Below, one piece after another: positions 22,203 to 33,020 of a DNA stretch of 64,000 nucleotides. The notes beneath the pieces were generated by a model, which was given only the letters and a program-made list of their open reading frames with translations, had not been told where the DNA came from and did not search any database. Origin of the DNA: Beroe forskalii (taxonomy: Eukaryota; Ctenophora; Nuda; Beroida; Beroidae); contig WFMF01000158.1 of assembly GCA_011033025.1 (NCBI GenBank), forward strand, positions 124,001-188,000, written 5' to 3'. The translations under genes were made by a program, and so were the position numbers. The number at the start of each line of letters is the position of its first letter. Position 1 is the first letter of the stretch.

Positions 22203-23616
22203 GGTAACCGTACCCTATGCCCACAGTCGCGTTTGCCCACAGTCCTCTATGCCCACAGTCCTCTATGCCCACTAGGAATTTAGTGGTCAATAAGGACCGT
22301 GGGCGTACAGGACCCCAGTCCTAATTACCCACAGTCCTGTATACCCACTACCAATACAACTTATTAGCATAAATCAATAAAGAGAGACTGGAACCTAGAA
22401 GTAATATTCATTGTTAGCGTTGTTACAAGGATTCGTACTGGAAGATTGGCTAGTATTGCTGATTAATGAAAGGGTGAACAGAATTTAAAATAGACTCATC
22501 AGGCTAACTGCCATGCGTGAACATTGCTGAAGACGTGAAGTCCCTACTGCCTAAACCCTATCTCCTGAAGAAATGCAACCGGAGATACCGAAACAAGATT
22601 CAACTTCCTCCCACAGCGCCACAAACTGCAGCTGACAGCTTCTCTGGTCGGTGTGTGGCCTGCCATTCCTCCCAGTTCCTGATTTCATATCTGCATGGAC
22701 AGAGTTGAAGAAGTGAAGACTACCCTGTTCAGTCGGCGTCCAATAGCTGCCATTTCGAAATACATTGCGTATTTCGAAAAGAACTGGATTTTCAACGCAT
22801 CCAATCCTTTTGCCATGTGGAACGTCTCTACAGCTGTTGAGTACGAGGAACCCAGGACGAACAACGCTTCTGAAGGCGGGAACAATGGACTGCTCGGATG
22901 TTCAAGTCGCAGCACCCGACCATCTGGACATTCATTGGACCTTGAGAACTCCTTGCATATCACGGCGAGCAAGAGATAAAGTTCCTGCAGAGTGCAGTTG
23001 GATCAAGGAGAAAACTCGAATGAGCCCCAGAAACGTAAAATTAAATGGAGAGAGCGCGAAGAGAAACTGAACCGTCGGGTTGATAAGTACGATCCATGCA
23101 GAAAACTTAAATTCATTCATACGATTAGTTGTAACTTTTCTTAAGGTTAAGTTATTTTTGGTAAATTTCAAGTTATAACGATTGCATGTATGAATCTTTA
23201 AAGTATTTCCTTATTTCAGATTTTACTAGAAAATTACAGATGCATCAGAGACACTCCCTTTACTATGCCAACCCATTATCAATCATTCGTGTGATGTAGT
23301 TTCTTGTATCGTACTCAAGTATTCACTCTTTTACTGTATAAACAGACGCTTTCCCTTAATTACCTATCGCAATGAAAGAAAGCAATTACTCGATACATTA
23401 GTAGGATTAGTCAGCAATGTGGCGTGTAATGTTAATTCAAAGCTGAAATGTAGGGTTATACTTGTTTATGTAACCACCTCATAGTGGGCAACGGCGACTG
23501 TGGGTAATGGGGTCGATTTGGTACTCTATGACCACGATCAGTACCTGTGGTCATAGGGGACTGGTGGTCATAGGGGACCGTGGGCATACGGGACTGTGGG
23601 CATACAGTACCGGAAT
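22203..23616 (+). mobile_element. MULE DNA transposon remnant with TIRs
   Basis: The ends are inverted repeats built from the motif CTATGCCCACAGTCC. The left end has four motif steps at 22212-22275. The right end has the inverse (GGGCATACGGGACTGTGGGC at 23582-23601), preceded by related GTGGTCATAGGGGAC steps. The interior carries the C-terminal signature of a Mutator-like (MULE) transposase at 22695-23045. Length of about 1.4 kb is short for an autonomous MULE, so it is internally deleted. The 8-9 bp target duplication expected for MULEs was not identified. Confidence 0.7.
22695..23045 (+). pseudogene. MULE transposase C-terminal fragment
   Basis: The frame from 22695 contains ISKYIAYFEKNWI, then FAMWNVSTAVEYEEPRTNNA followed by SEGGNN. 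The RTNN-x-x-EG block after an aromatic WNV stretch is the conserved motif at the C-terminal side of MULE transposase domains. The usual continuation, HP-x-IW-x-FI, is found in the next frame as QHPTIWTFIGP, followed by a stop, then ELLAYHGEQEIKFLQSAVG. At least one frameshift (near 22890) and one nonsense change therefore separate this copy from a working gene. The upstream catalytic DDE region was not found. Confidence 0.7.
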
Positions 23617-23685
23617 CGTGATTTTCAGCGATCGCGTTTACTGGTATTATGCTTAATTTACGATTCCGGTACTGTATGCCGAAGT
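23598..23685. repeat. Inverted pair of element termini
   Basis: GGCATACAGTACCGGAATCG (about 23602-23621) and CGATTCCGGTACTGTATGCC (about 23661-23680) are exact complements about 40 bp apart. The MULE right terminus is thus present twice, in opposite directions. Confidence 0.8.
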
Positions 23686-23704
23686 GGGAAATTCTCCTTC
23701 ATTT

Positions 23705-24335
23705 GTCTGTCACCAGCCCAGTATCTTGACACGTACCCCTCAGTACGTACGCTACATGTTGTCTGCACCTGCCCAGTATCTTGACACGTACCCCCTCAGT
23801 ACGTAGGCTACATGTTCTGGGACCTGTCACCTGCACAGTATCTTGACACGTACCCCTTCATTACGTACGCTAGGTACATGTTGTGGGACCTGTCACCTGC
23901 CCAGTATCTTGACACGTACCCCTTCACTACGTACACTACATGTTGTCTGCACCTGCCCAGTATCTTGACACGTACCCCCTAACTCTAAGTACGTACACTA
24001 CATGTTGTGGGACCTGTCACCTGCACAGTATCTTGACACGTACCCCCTCAGTACGTAGGCTACATGTTCTGGGACCTGTCACCTGCACAGTATCTTGACA
24101 CGTACCCCTTCATTACGTACGCTAGGTACATGTTGTGGGACCTGTCACCTGCACAGTATCTTGACACGTACCCCCTCATTACGTACGCTACATGTTCTGG
24201 GACCTGTCACCTGCACAGTGCACACTGCACAGTATCTTGACACGTACCCCTCAGTACGTACACTACAAGTTCTGGGACCTGTCACCTGCACAGTATCTTG
24301 ACACGTACCCCCTCACTACGTACACTACAAGTAAA
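23705..24335 (+). repeat. ~61-bp minisatellite, 10 units
   Basis: Ten head-to-tail units share CAGTATCTTGACACGTACCC, TACGTACGCTACATGTT and GGGACCTGTCACCTGC. Unit length varies (55-78 bp) through loss of the GGGACCTGTC part or a duplicated CACACTGCACAG. Confidence 0.95.
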
Positions 24336-24464
24336 TATTCGCGGAACTGTTGCCAGTCTATGTAAAGCGTGGGTACCAGTCAATAAAGTACGACTGACAC
24401 CAACCAGCAACCTATTACTCTATGATGTACGGCTAACACTAGTAAATGATGTACGGTTAACACG

Positions 24465-24775
24465 AGCCCCTCACAAACACAACCAATTGAGTCCTGTTTG
24501 CCACTTTGGTTCCAAGTGTCCCAAATATCACATTCGTCCCATATTTCCCAATTATCTCACTCTCAGTCCCACTGCGCTTTTTGAGTTTCATTTTTCTCTG
24601 TCTCATTTGTCCCTATTAGCCAATTGTCCCATTTGTCCCAGTTTGAATTCACTTTTTTGAGTCCTATTTGCCCCATTTTATCTGTCCCATTTGTACCAAT
24701 TGTCCCAAATATCCCAAATCACCCTGTTTTAATCCACTTTTCATTGAGTTAGGGACAATTGGGACAGTAGCACCA
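24465..24775. mobile_element. Truncated relative of the 38.8-40.1 kb TIR element
   Basis: CAAACACAACCAATTGAGTCC, many TGTCCCAAAT words and the end GAGTTAGGGACAATTGGGAC (then AGTAGCACCACC) match the right half of the element at 38761-40082 in order and orientation. The left half is missing. Confidence 0.7.
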
Positions 24776-24841
24776 CCTTCCCATATCAATGAAACTAAAC
24801 GATGCAACTTGATGAAACTGAAGGAAAAACTTTACCTACTG

Positions 24842-24931
24842 AGTTTGCTAAATCCCCTCTTTTTGTCCAGCCAGTGCCACGACCTATAGGTCGAGGCACT
24901 GGCTGGACAAAAAGAGGGGATTTAGCAAACT
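24842..24931. repeat. 90-bp near-perfect palindrome
   Basis: The arms read AGTTTGCTAAATCCCCTCTT TTTGTCCAGCCAGTGCC and complement, meeting at GACCTATAGGTC. I see a single mismatch (A opposite A). There is no spacer. Confidence 0.9.
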
Positions 24932-24989
24932 GACTGGATGTTGCCCTAGAAGCAAAAGCATTACGTCATACGTCCGTTAGATGGGGTTT

Positions 24990-25897
24990 TGTGCTCCAAA
25001 TGTTTGCGATATTTTCCAATTCCATTTTTAATTCAGTTATATATTCCCAGCCCCAATTTTGCAACTGCAAGCCTTTTGGTTTGGACACCTTGTTCAGATA
25101 TATTTCAGAATGAGTATATCTCTTTTAGTTCTAGACTTTTTCCTTTCAAAAAGTTACTTTGTACCTATTTTACCTTCTAGAACACTTTTCCGCACCCTGA
25201 TCCTAGCTTAATATGAATTTACTTTAATAAGGTAGGTTTGTGCCCAAAACTTAGCCTCTCTTTCTTGTTCCGAACTTCATCTTGGGTTGCAATAAGGTGA
25301 AGTGAACTGTGAAGAGAAAGGGCTTCCTTTGCGTTTAAAAAGGGACTAGGGAGCAGGAGGAAGCAAACATGTTATAAAAAGGCATTATCATTATGGAGAT
25401 AAAGGGCGCTGAAATACTGTCGACAATCTTATATAGTTTAAGAAGTGCTAGCAATGGATAAATTTCTTTTCATAATGATAAATTATTAATGATGGTAGTT
25501 CCAGAGTTTCAGTTCAATCATCATCATGGGTAAACAATAAATATTCACGACTTGAGGGATTTAAAGACGAATGATGGAAAAGTATAACAGCTATCAATTA
25601 TTTTAGTACCACAACTAATCACATTTACAGTTAGATATTTCCATTCATGAATTTCATGGGCGATTAAATTTGAAATGTATCATAATATTATGTTAATATA
25701 TTAAGATTTTATGTTTATAACATCATAAACATTCATAATAATATATAGTTATTCCACAAAGTAACCCCATTGAACGAAATCACAAAAATAGACCGTAATT
25801 GTAAAAACCGTTCAAGTCTTCCCATGGGTGTCCATTATAGCCTTATAAAGAAAATCGAACCAAAAACTTATGGGGCATAAAATACTCGTCGAAGAGT
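24990..25897. other. 3' flank of arginine kinase, nothing else recognised
   Basis: AT-rich. No gene, RNA or element ends seen. The arginine kinase 3' UTR must lie here, but I could not find an unambiguous AATAAA on the minus strand close to the stop. Confidence 0.4.
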
Positions 25898-28006
25898 CTA
25901 TTTCTTCTGCAGTTTCAAGTCCTCTTCATAGAGCTTGTTGACACCGTCAATCATGGTCTGGACCAGTTGAACCTCAGAGTATCCCAGCCTGTGCTTGTTG
26001 GAGATATCATAAGTGCATCCAGTTTGTCCGCCTGATTCTCCACGGGTTCCACGAGGCTGGAGGGCCAACTCTTCACATCTTGCTCTCAACTTGTCAACTC
26101 CATGCTCAGTCCATCCAGGGAGGTCAATATGGACAGATGCTCTCATTCCTGTACCTAGATTGGATGGGCAGGAATGGACATATCCGTATTTCTCATCCAG
26201 CATGAAGTCTTTGCCACTTTCCTCTTTCACGGAATCTCCAACAGCTTTGATTCCTTCAACGAGACGAGTGAAGACCCCTTTGACATCACCACCTTTCTCC
26301 ATCGAGATGATTCGGAACTGATCCTCCTCATTGACCCAAACAAGGAAGGTTTTGTCATCATTGTGGAAGATTCCACGACCCTCGGGCCATTCTCTTTCCA
26401 TTCCAGAAATTCTCAAGTTGGCATCCCCAGACATGAAAAGGAAGTGATCATCCACAAGTTGCTGACGAACAGACTCCTCCATTCCCAGAAGAGGATAGTA
26501 AGATCCGGCAAGTTTTCCAGGGAACTTCTTACAGGCTGATTTGAAGAGGCTCTCCACTTTCAGTCGCTGCTCTCTGGTGATTCCAGGGGATAGTCCAAAT
26601 CCGTCAATGGACCTTCCGACCCTAATTCTTGTGGAATGGACGGGTGCAGCTGGGTTTACGTTGCCAGCCAGCTTGGAAACGTCCATATCCGAGGTATGTT
26701 TTGCACCGGGTTTGATCCCATGGTATTCTTGGATGAGTGGGTCAAACACTTCAGCAAAGTCTTTGTATGAGTCCCAATCACCAGCATACACACCGTTACT
26801 TTGGTTGTCTAACTCAATGGCACAAATAACAGCCTTCCTCAAGGTGAAGCCAGAGGTGCTGGTTACATGCCTACATAGTTTGTCCCACAATTCCTTGGTG
26901 ACATATTTAGCAACCAAGGAGTTGACAGATAAAAATGTGGGGAATTCATAAATCTTCTTTTGCAACTCAAGGTCTTCTTCATAGAGCTTGTTGACACCGT
27001 CAATCATGGTCTGGACCAGTTGAACCTCAGAGTATCCCAGCCTGTGCTTGTTGGAGATATCATAAGTGCATCCAGTTTGTCCGCCCGATTCTCCACGGGT
27101 TCCACGAGGCTGGAGGGCCAACTCTTCACATCTTGCTCTCAACTTATCAACTCCATGGGATGTCCATCCAGGGAGGTCAATATGGACAGATGCTCTCATT
27201 CCTGTACCTAGATTGGATGGGCAGGAATGGACATATCCGTATTTCTCATCCAGCATGAAGTCTTTGCCACTTTCCTCTTTCACGGAATCTCCAACAGCTT
27301 TGATTCCTTCAACGAGACGAGTGAAGACCCCTTTGACATCACCACCTTTCTCCATCGAGATGATTCGGAACTGATCCTCCTCATTGACCCAAACAAGGAA
27401 GGTTTTGTCATCATTGTGGAAGATTCCACGACCTTCAGGCCAGTCTCTTTCCATTCCAGAAATTCTCAAGTTGGCATCCCCAGACATGAAAAGGAAGTGA
27501 TCATCCACAAGTTGCTGACGAACAGACTCCTCCATTCCCAGAAGAGGATAGTAAGATCCGGCAAGTTTTCCAGGGAACTTCTTACAGGCTGATTTGAAGA
27601 GGCTCTCCACTTTCAGTCGCTGCTCTTGAGTGATTCCAGGGGATAGTCCAAATCCGTCAATGGACCTTCCAACCCTAATTCTTGTGGAATGGACTGGTGC
27701 AGCTGGGTTTACGTTGCCAACTAGCTTGGAAACGTCCATATCCGAGGTATGTTTAGCATCAGCGCTGATGCCATGGTATTCTTGGATGAGTGGGTCAAAA
27801 ATTTCAGCAAAGTCTTTGTAGGAGTCCCAGTCGCCAGCATAAACTCCATTACTTTGGTTGTCCAACTCTACAGCACAGACGATGGCCTTTGCAAGAGTGA
27901 ATCCACAAGTGGCAGTCTTGTGGTCACGGTATTTCTCCCATTTCTCTTTGGTGCAGTATTTCGCAATGAGCGAGTTCACCGACTTGAATTCAGGGAGTTC
28001 AGCCAT
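25898..28006 (-). CDS. Two-domain arginine kinase
   Basis: Phosphagen kinase that reversibly moves phosphate between ATP and arginine, buffering cytosolic ATP. The 702-residue product is twice the usual ~350 and consists of two complete tandem units (about residues 1-351 and 352-702; DNA offset 1,053 bp). Each unit has the N-terminal helical domain, the guanidino-specificity loop region (HTSDMDVSKL), the ATP-binding STRIRVGRS, the NEEDQFRIISM block, the active-site cysteine in the signature CPSNLGTGMRA, and RGTRGE. I chose the second Met (28006) because it has A at -3 and G at +4 and begins MAELPEF like a family N-terminus; an in-frame ATG 18 bp upstream (28024) has a weak context. There are no introns over 2.1 kb, unlike the neighbouring genes. 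Two-domain forms are known from sea anemones and some clams. Both domains keep the catalytic cysteine, so both may be active. Confidence 0.95.
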   Translation of the reverse strand: MAELPEFKSVNSLIAKYCTKEKWEKYRDHKTATCGFTLAKAIVCAVELDNQSNGVYAGDWDSYKDFAEIFDPLIQEYHGISADAKHTSDMDVSKLVGNVNPAAPVHSTRIRVGRSIDGFGLSPGITQEQRLKVESLFKSACKKFPGKLAGSYYPLLGMEESVRQQLVDDHFLFMSGDANLRISGMERDWPEGRGIFHNDDKTFLVWVNEEDQFRIISMEKGGDVKGVFTRLVEGIKAVGDSVKEESGKDFMLDEKYGYVHSCPSNLGTGMRASVHIDLPGWTSHGVDKLRARCEELALQPRGTRGESGGQTGCTYDISNKHRLGYSEVQLVQTMIDGVNKLYEEDLELQKKIYEFPTFLSVNSLVAKYVTKELWDKLCRHVTSTSGFTLRKAVICAIELDNQSNGVYAGDWDSYKDFAEVFDPLIQEYHGIKPGAKHTSDMDVSKLAGNVNPAAPVHSTRIRVGRSIDGFGLSPGITREQRLKVESLFKSACKKFPGKLAGSYYPLLGMEESVRQQLVDDHFLFMSGDANLRISGMEREWPEGRGIFHNDDKTFLVWVNEEDQFRIISMEKGGDVKGVFTRLVEGIKAVGDSVKEESGKDFMLDEKYGYVHSCPSNLGTGMRASVHIDLPGWTEHGVDKLRARCEELALQPRGTRGESGGQTGCTYDISNKHRLGYSEVQLVQTMIDGVNKLYEEDLKLQKK

Positions 28007-28655
28007 CCTCAAATGAATATTCATTTACTTTTAATCCAATGAAACAAAATAGATTTGAAAAATACTTATATAACCGTGAATTTACTTTATAACGGAGTAA
28101 AGGCATATTCATTGTCGTTAAATATAGATTCGATTCTAAATTTAATGACAGAAAAATCTCACAACAAAAAAAGAAAAAAAAACGTGCAGGTTATAAATAT
28201 CGAAAACATACAAAATGTCAACAGCAAATAATCAAGTAGATGGCTTCTATAAATAAAGCTTGAGCCGTGAGAGAAGTAAGAGAAATCAATAGCAGCTCTC
28301 ACGAAGCAAACGACAGAGAGAGCACACGCACAGAGCAATGTAAAGGAACCTGATGAGCCTGCCTATTTAGAGTCACATAACCAGTCTCTTTATGGTATGA
28401 TAAGGCCGCAGCAGTACATCTTGCTCTCATGACTCGGTACAATATAAAGCAGTATGGAGGTATATACCTACCTCCATAATACAATGACCACACCGGATCT
28501 GGAACTGCTCTGACAATTTGTTTGCTTTACAGTTCGAGGATGAGAATACAATGCAGAACTGAAGAAATCATGAAGTCTATACCCTATGATAGTATAATCA
28601 GTGATTACAGGTTTTTGGGAAAATTTCATCCCAATAGCAAGCAGTTTAAGTCAAT
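28007..28655 (-). promoter_or_regulatory. Arginine kinase 5' flank
   Basis: The 650 bp between the kinase start and duplication segment A must hold the promoter. On the minus strand ATATTTATAA (28191-28200) is a possible TATA box about 190 bp upstream of the ATG. An intron in the 5' UTR cannot be excluded. Nothing else recognised. Confidence 0.3.
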
Positions 28656-28960
28656 GCCGCTGCCCACCTTAGAATAACACTAGAGTACGTGGTGTTCAGA
28701 TAGATTGCGCAACAGCTAAACAATGAAAGGTGATGATGGTATAGTAGGGGCTGAATATGAAGGCAACCTGGCAACACCTTGAAATTATAATACTTAAATT
28801 ATTCGCTCTTAACTCTATGCAGCCTTTTAATGTTGTGACGGGATTCTATAGCGAAATTGCCTTATTTGGTCTTTTCTTCAACTGGCTATACGCTTCAGCT
28901 GACCCAAAGGGCCAAAATTTATTGGTTCTCAATGCCTGAATGTGATGGCCAGTAAAATAC

Positions 28961-29026
28961 TACGGTTAGATAAAATATACGGTTAGATAAAATATACGGT
29001 TAGATAAAATATACGGTTAGATATAG
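28961..29026 (+). repeat. 18-bp tandem repeat, four units
   Basis: Four units of ACGGTTAGATAAAATAT. The same array is present in duplication copy B at about 59561-59622. Confidence 0.9.
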
Positions 29027-30035
29027 AATTAGTTATATGGAATAAGGATTTACAAAATATTTTAAAAGTTCATAATAGACAGGCAAACTTAGAATTGAAA
29101 TAAGTTTTGTACGAGTGGTTACTCCACTTAACCAACTAACCCAGACTTTTTAGAAACTCAAACTCAACACATGTAATGAAACAGTAAAACGTGACCTCAT
29201 GTTGTATAGCAAGAGCCGAAAGATCCGGATCCAGAGTCTACTTTCTCTGCCATAATGGAGATGAGAGATCTAGCTCTGTTCCTATTACAGCAGACCTGCA
29301 GTGGGGATTACTGCTAGATAATGTAGCCTACATTGCCGTGGGTTCACAGCAATTTCACATGTCTACTGGAGTTGCTGACGTCTTCCTATTAGCATACCTC
29401 CAGTAAGGATAAAACAAGTGATTTCTCTTGCTAAACATTTAATTTGGGGTACCACATACAACTTCTGAGTAATGAAATGAAAAAGTTAAATGATTGAAAA
29501 ATGAATTATGATGTAGGGTAAAAATCCAATGACAAAATCCTAAGCAAAATCCAATGTTGTCTTTAACATCGAGTTTGTTTGTTTAGTTACTCCAAATTCT
29601 CGCTGAAACTCCTCATGTTAATTGAGCTTTGCATTCTTCGGGCAGAAAGTTCCTTGACTGGAGACTGAAGACTGTATATTGTATGAAAGTAGGAAATAAA
29701 ATCTTTAAAGTTTTCCCCTCTTTGAAAAATAAAGTATAAACTATAAATACTAGAGAAATAAAATAGAAAATTAAGAATGGAGCATAAATCTATTCTGCCG
29801 GATTTAAAATAATGAAAGTGTGAAAGAATACTCCAGAATCCGCAGCTCACGCATTTTATTTTTAAAAGGCATTCCAGGCTTTGAAAATAACTTCATACAA
29901 CACAACAAAGCTGGCTCTATCATCAACTTCTAAATTTAAATCAGTGACAAGTACTAAAATTCCGGCAAAGGCGACGAGAGCAAGAAAATATAATACAGCA
30001 CGTTTTTATTGCAGTAAAGTAGTAGGAAGGAATCC

Positions 30036-31087
30036 GGCAGTATCCAAGAAGCCCGACCACCATCGCGGAATTCCGCGCGGAATTCCGTGGCAAAATTCCG
30101 CGCGGAATCAAGGGCGGAAAATTCTGCGCGGAATTTTACCACGGAATCGTGGTCGGAAGATTCTTGGAGCACTACCTAAAAGGCGGAACTAGTCAACGCT
30201 AAAATCGCAAATACAAATTAAGCTGTATATAATAGGAGTGGGTAAATTTATTAATCAATATCAATACAAAATATAATCTGAATCAAACGTCAATGTGCTA
30301 TCGACAACATAGGTAAATTTATCAATCATTAAATTTAAATCCGTGAATAAAGGCAACTTAATCAGTGTCAAGGCAAAGAGAGTCAGAGCAAACAAAGGAT
30401 CGCATAGCAGCATCAAAGAAATGATGTCTACAGATAGAATGGGTGTTGGCCCCTTTTGAGACCTGGTCACGCAAACGTGCGTGTTCTGAGAACACACGCG
30501 CATAGCGCGAGCAAACACATAGCATGTGATGAGATACGCCTGGCATGAATAGAGCGAACCAGACACCCAATCAGCGCTACCAGACTGTATCAATCTGTAC
30601 ACCCTTGCATGCTAGGCATATGGGTCACATGACCAGGTCTCAAAAGGGGCCAACACCCATCCTATCTGTAGACATCATTTCTTTGATGCTGCTATGCGAT
30701 CCTTTGTTTGCTCTGACTCTCTTTGCCTTGACACTGATTAAGTTGCCTTTATTCACGAATTTAAATTTAATGATTGATAAATTTACCTATGTTGTCGATA
30801 GCACATTGACGTTTGATTCAGATTATATTTTGTATTGATATTGATTAATAAATTTACCCACTCCTAGCATATACAGCTCAATTTGTATTTGCGATTTTAG
30901 CATTGACTAGTTCCACCTTTTAGGTAGTGCTCCGAGAATCTTCCGACCACGATTCCGTGGTAAAATTCCGCGCAGAATTTTCCGCCCTTGATTCCGCTGT
31001 CGATTCCGCGCGGAATTCCGCGCGGAATTTTACCACGGAATTCCGCGCGGAATTCCGCGATGGTGGTCGGGCTTCTTGGATACTGCC
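30036..31087. mobile_element. Foldback TIR element with 8-bp target duplication
   Basis: A 1,052-bp insertion flanked on both sides by AGGAATCC (30028-30035 and 31088-31095). Copy B at 60637-60644 holds the single, uninterrupted AGGAATCC: the empty site. The termini GGCAGTATCC...GGATACTGCC are perfect, and the inverted arms run about 430 bp inwards (30036-30465 and 30630-31087) around a 165-bp centre. Near the ends are repeated GCGCGGAATTCC palindromes. An 8-bp duplication is typical of hAT elements, but the termini do not start CAG, so the class is provisional. There is no transposase. Confidence 0.9.
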
Positions 31088-32206
31088 AGGAATCCTTGTG
31101 AGTTAGAAAACCTACAAGTCTGCAAACAGTCATCCTCATGACTTGCAAAATGACTTCTAATTAAGTAACTCAGCAGAAACTGTAACGACTCTAAACTTTC
31201 TACATATAGCAGAAGCGTGCCAAATAGAGAATTTGCCGAAGTGATGAGAAACATTCCACCAATGTGTCAAAGCTGAAATGAAGAAAAAAGTGTTGAGTTT
31301 CAGCGTTTATATGAGGAATAAGCATATGGTGCACAGGAAATACCACTTTTCTTATGAAATTGTTTCAAATTTTCTCAAATTACACATAAACATTTCACTA
31401 GTTCAAATTTCAAAGCAACTACCATGTTATTCCATACTCATCCAAGTTTGCGTGTGTGACTCAGGCTTTTAAATTACAAATATAATTCGGGACTTTTTAC
31501 AAAAAATCTCCCATATTCCAATATGCCCGAATGATTATGGGTGGTTCTATTCTTACTGCCTAACTGGAAGAGAGTGCAAATTGGCTAGATCATATCAATA
31601 TCAAGAACAGGAGCAATGGGGTGCATGTGAATATTAAGCCTGCCTACCCTACACCCACCAGAAGCAGGGCCGTCTATATTACTACATTAGCCTTCGGGAA
31701 AGCAAAGCGAACGGAATTCCTCCTAACACCTCTGCGAAGGTATTAGATTCACTGCAGAATACAGGGAAATATCAGCAGGAAAGCCTTTAATGTGCAATAT
31801 AGCTTTAAAGGAAACATCGTCACTTAACTTAGATATTTCGACGAAGCAGGTCACGTGACTAGAAGTTTAACAGGAGTTGATTTTGTCCTCACACGAAGCA
31901 GGACGCGTTATAAGGCAGTGTTTTGTAAAACTAAAGGTGGAGGCTTTAAAGAGACTGAGGGAGAGAGATAGGTAGACTGAACGAGTTGATGACAGTTCCA
32001 CTTGCTTCGCTATGACATTTGGAATGTGTGAAATACAACCACTTCCTAGGAATGTACAATATGGTCCTTAGAGATGAAATGCTCCTTGTCAGAACAGCAA
32101 GAAATTCATCTAAGTTTCTTTTGTCATTTTTCAGTATTACACAAGGGGTTTATGGAAATAGTAAGTTGTGTATAGTTATACGAAGAAACAATGCTATAAA
32201 TAACAT

Positions 32207-32694
32207 TATCACCCTCCCGTGATTATAATTCGGGTGTGATAATTATCGATATATCACCCCTTCAAAACTACTGTATAGTGGCGCGCGCAAAAATTTTCTA
32301 AAGGAGCAAATGAAGCCCAAATATAAAAACAAATCTAGGCGGTAAACAGCCATCCCGAAAAAATGAGTGCAGAAAAAACTTGAAAAGAAATTTTGATAAA
32401 GGAGCACTTGCAAATCTATTAAGGCGTTCAATCCGGACGAGGGTCGTCAGACCCGAGTGGAAGAAAATACTGTTGTATGGCTAGCCCCTGGCTGAATCCT
32501 GAAGAAAAGAGCTAGAATCCTGATGTAGGCAGCGTAAATACCGAAATCAGAAGCAGCTAGGTCTAGCCAAGTAGGGTCGGGTGATAATACAATTAACTAA
32601 CTCATGGATCGTGTTATATCGAAAATTGTCAAACTCGGCTGACGCCTCGTGTGATAATTTTCGATATCACACTCCCATTCGTTAGTTAATCGTT
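32207..32694. mobile_element. 488-bp insertion present only in copy A
   Basis: Absent from copy B, where CATAATATTATAAATT is continuous (about 61733). In A the insertion is flanked by CAT (32204-32206 and 32695-32697). It starts TATCACCCTCCCG and contains inverted GGTGTGATAATTATCGATAT / GATAATTTTCGATATCACAC blocks near its two ends, so it is probably a MITE. No coding content. Confidence 0.75.
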
Positions 32695-32828
32695 CATAAT
32701 ATTATAAATTATAATATTGTTTTTAAAAATTAAACTGGCCGACTAATAATAAAGTCGTGATAAAATGCATGCCATGAATTTGACACCTTGGACTCTGGAC
32801 GAAGCTGTCATCACCAGTGCAAGCACAC

Positions 32829-33020
32829 ACTGAATCAGCATGAGCTTACACACACTGAACACTCTGTCACACACTGAACAGTGAACACTCTGTCACACAC
32901 CGAACAGTGAACACTGTACACACATTGAACAGTGAACACTGAACACTCTGTCACACACTGAACACTCTGTCACAAACTGGACACTGTATACACACTGAAC
33001 ACAGAACTGAAACTCTGAAA
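32829..33020 (+). repeat. CACACTGAACACTCTGT minisatellite
   Basis: Irregular head-to-tail units of about 19-25 bp (ACACTGAACA, GTGAACACTCTGTCA). The homologous array in copy B (61866-61965) is about half as long, so it has changed length since the duplication. Confidence 0.85.

Noticed and set aside
26013-28042. Open frames on the plus strand opposite arginine kinase
   Set aside because: Shadows of a strongly biased coding sequence. They repeat at the 1,053-bp offset exactly as the kinase does and have no independent similarity.
29587-29850. Minus-strand frame conserved in duplication copies A and B (also 60172-60459)
   Set aside because: The frame is open in both copies but indels alter it between them. 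Composition is that of AT-rich non-coding DNA and no homologue is recognised.
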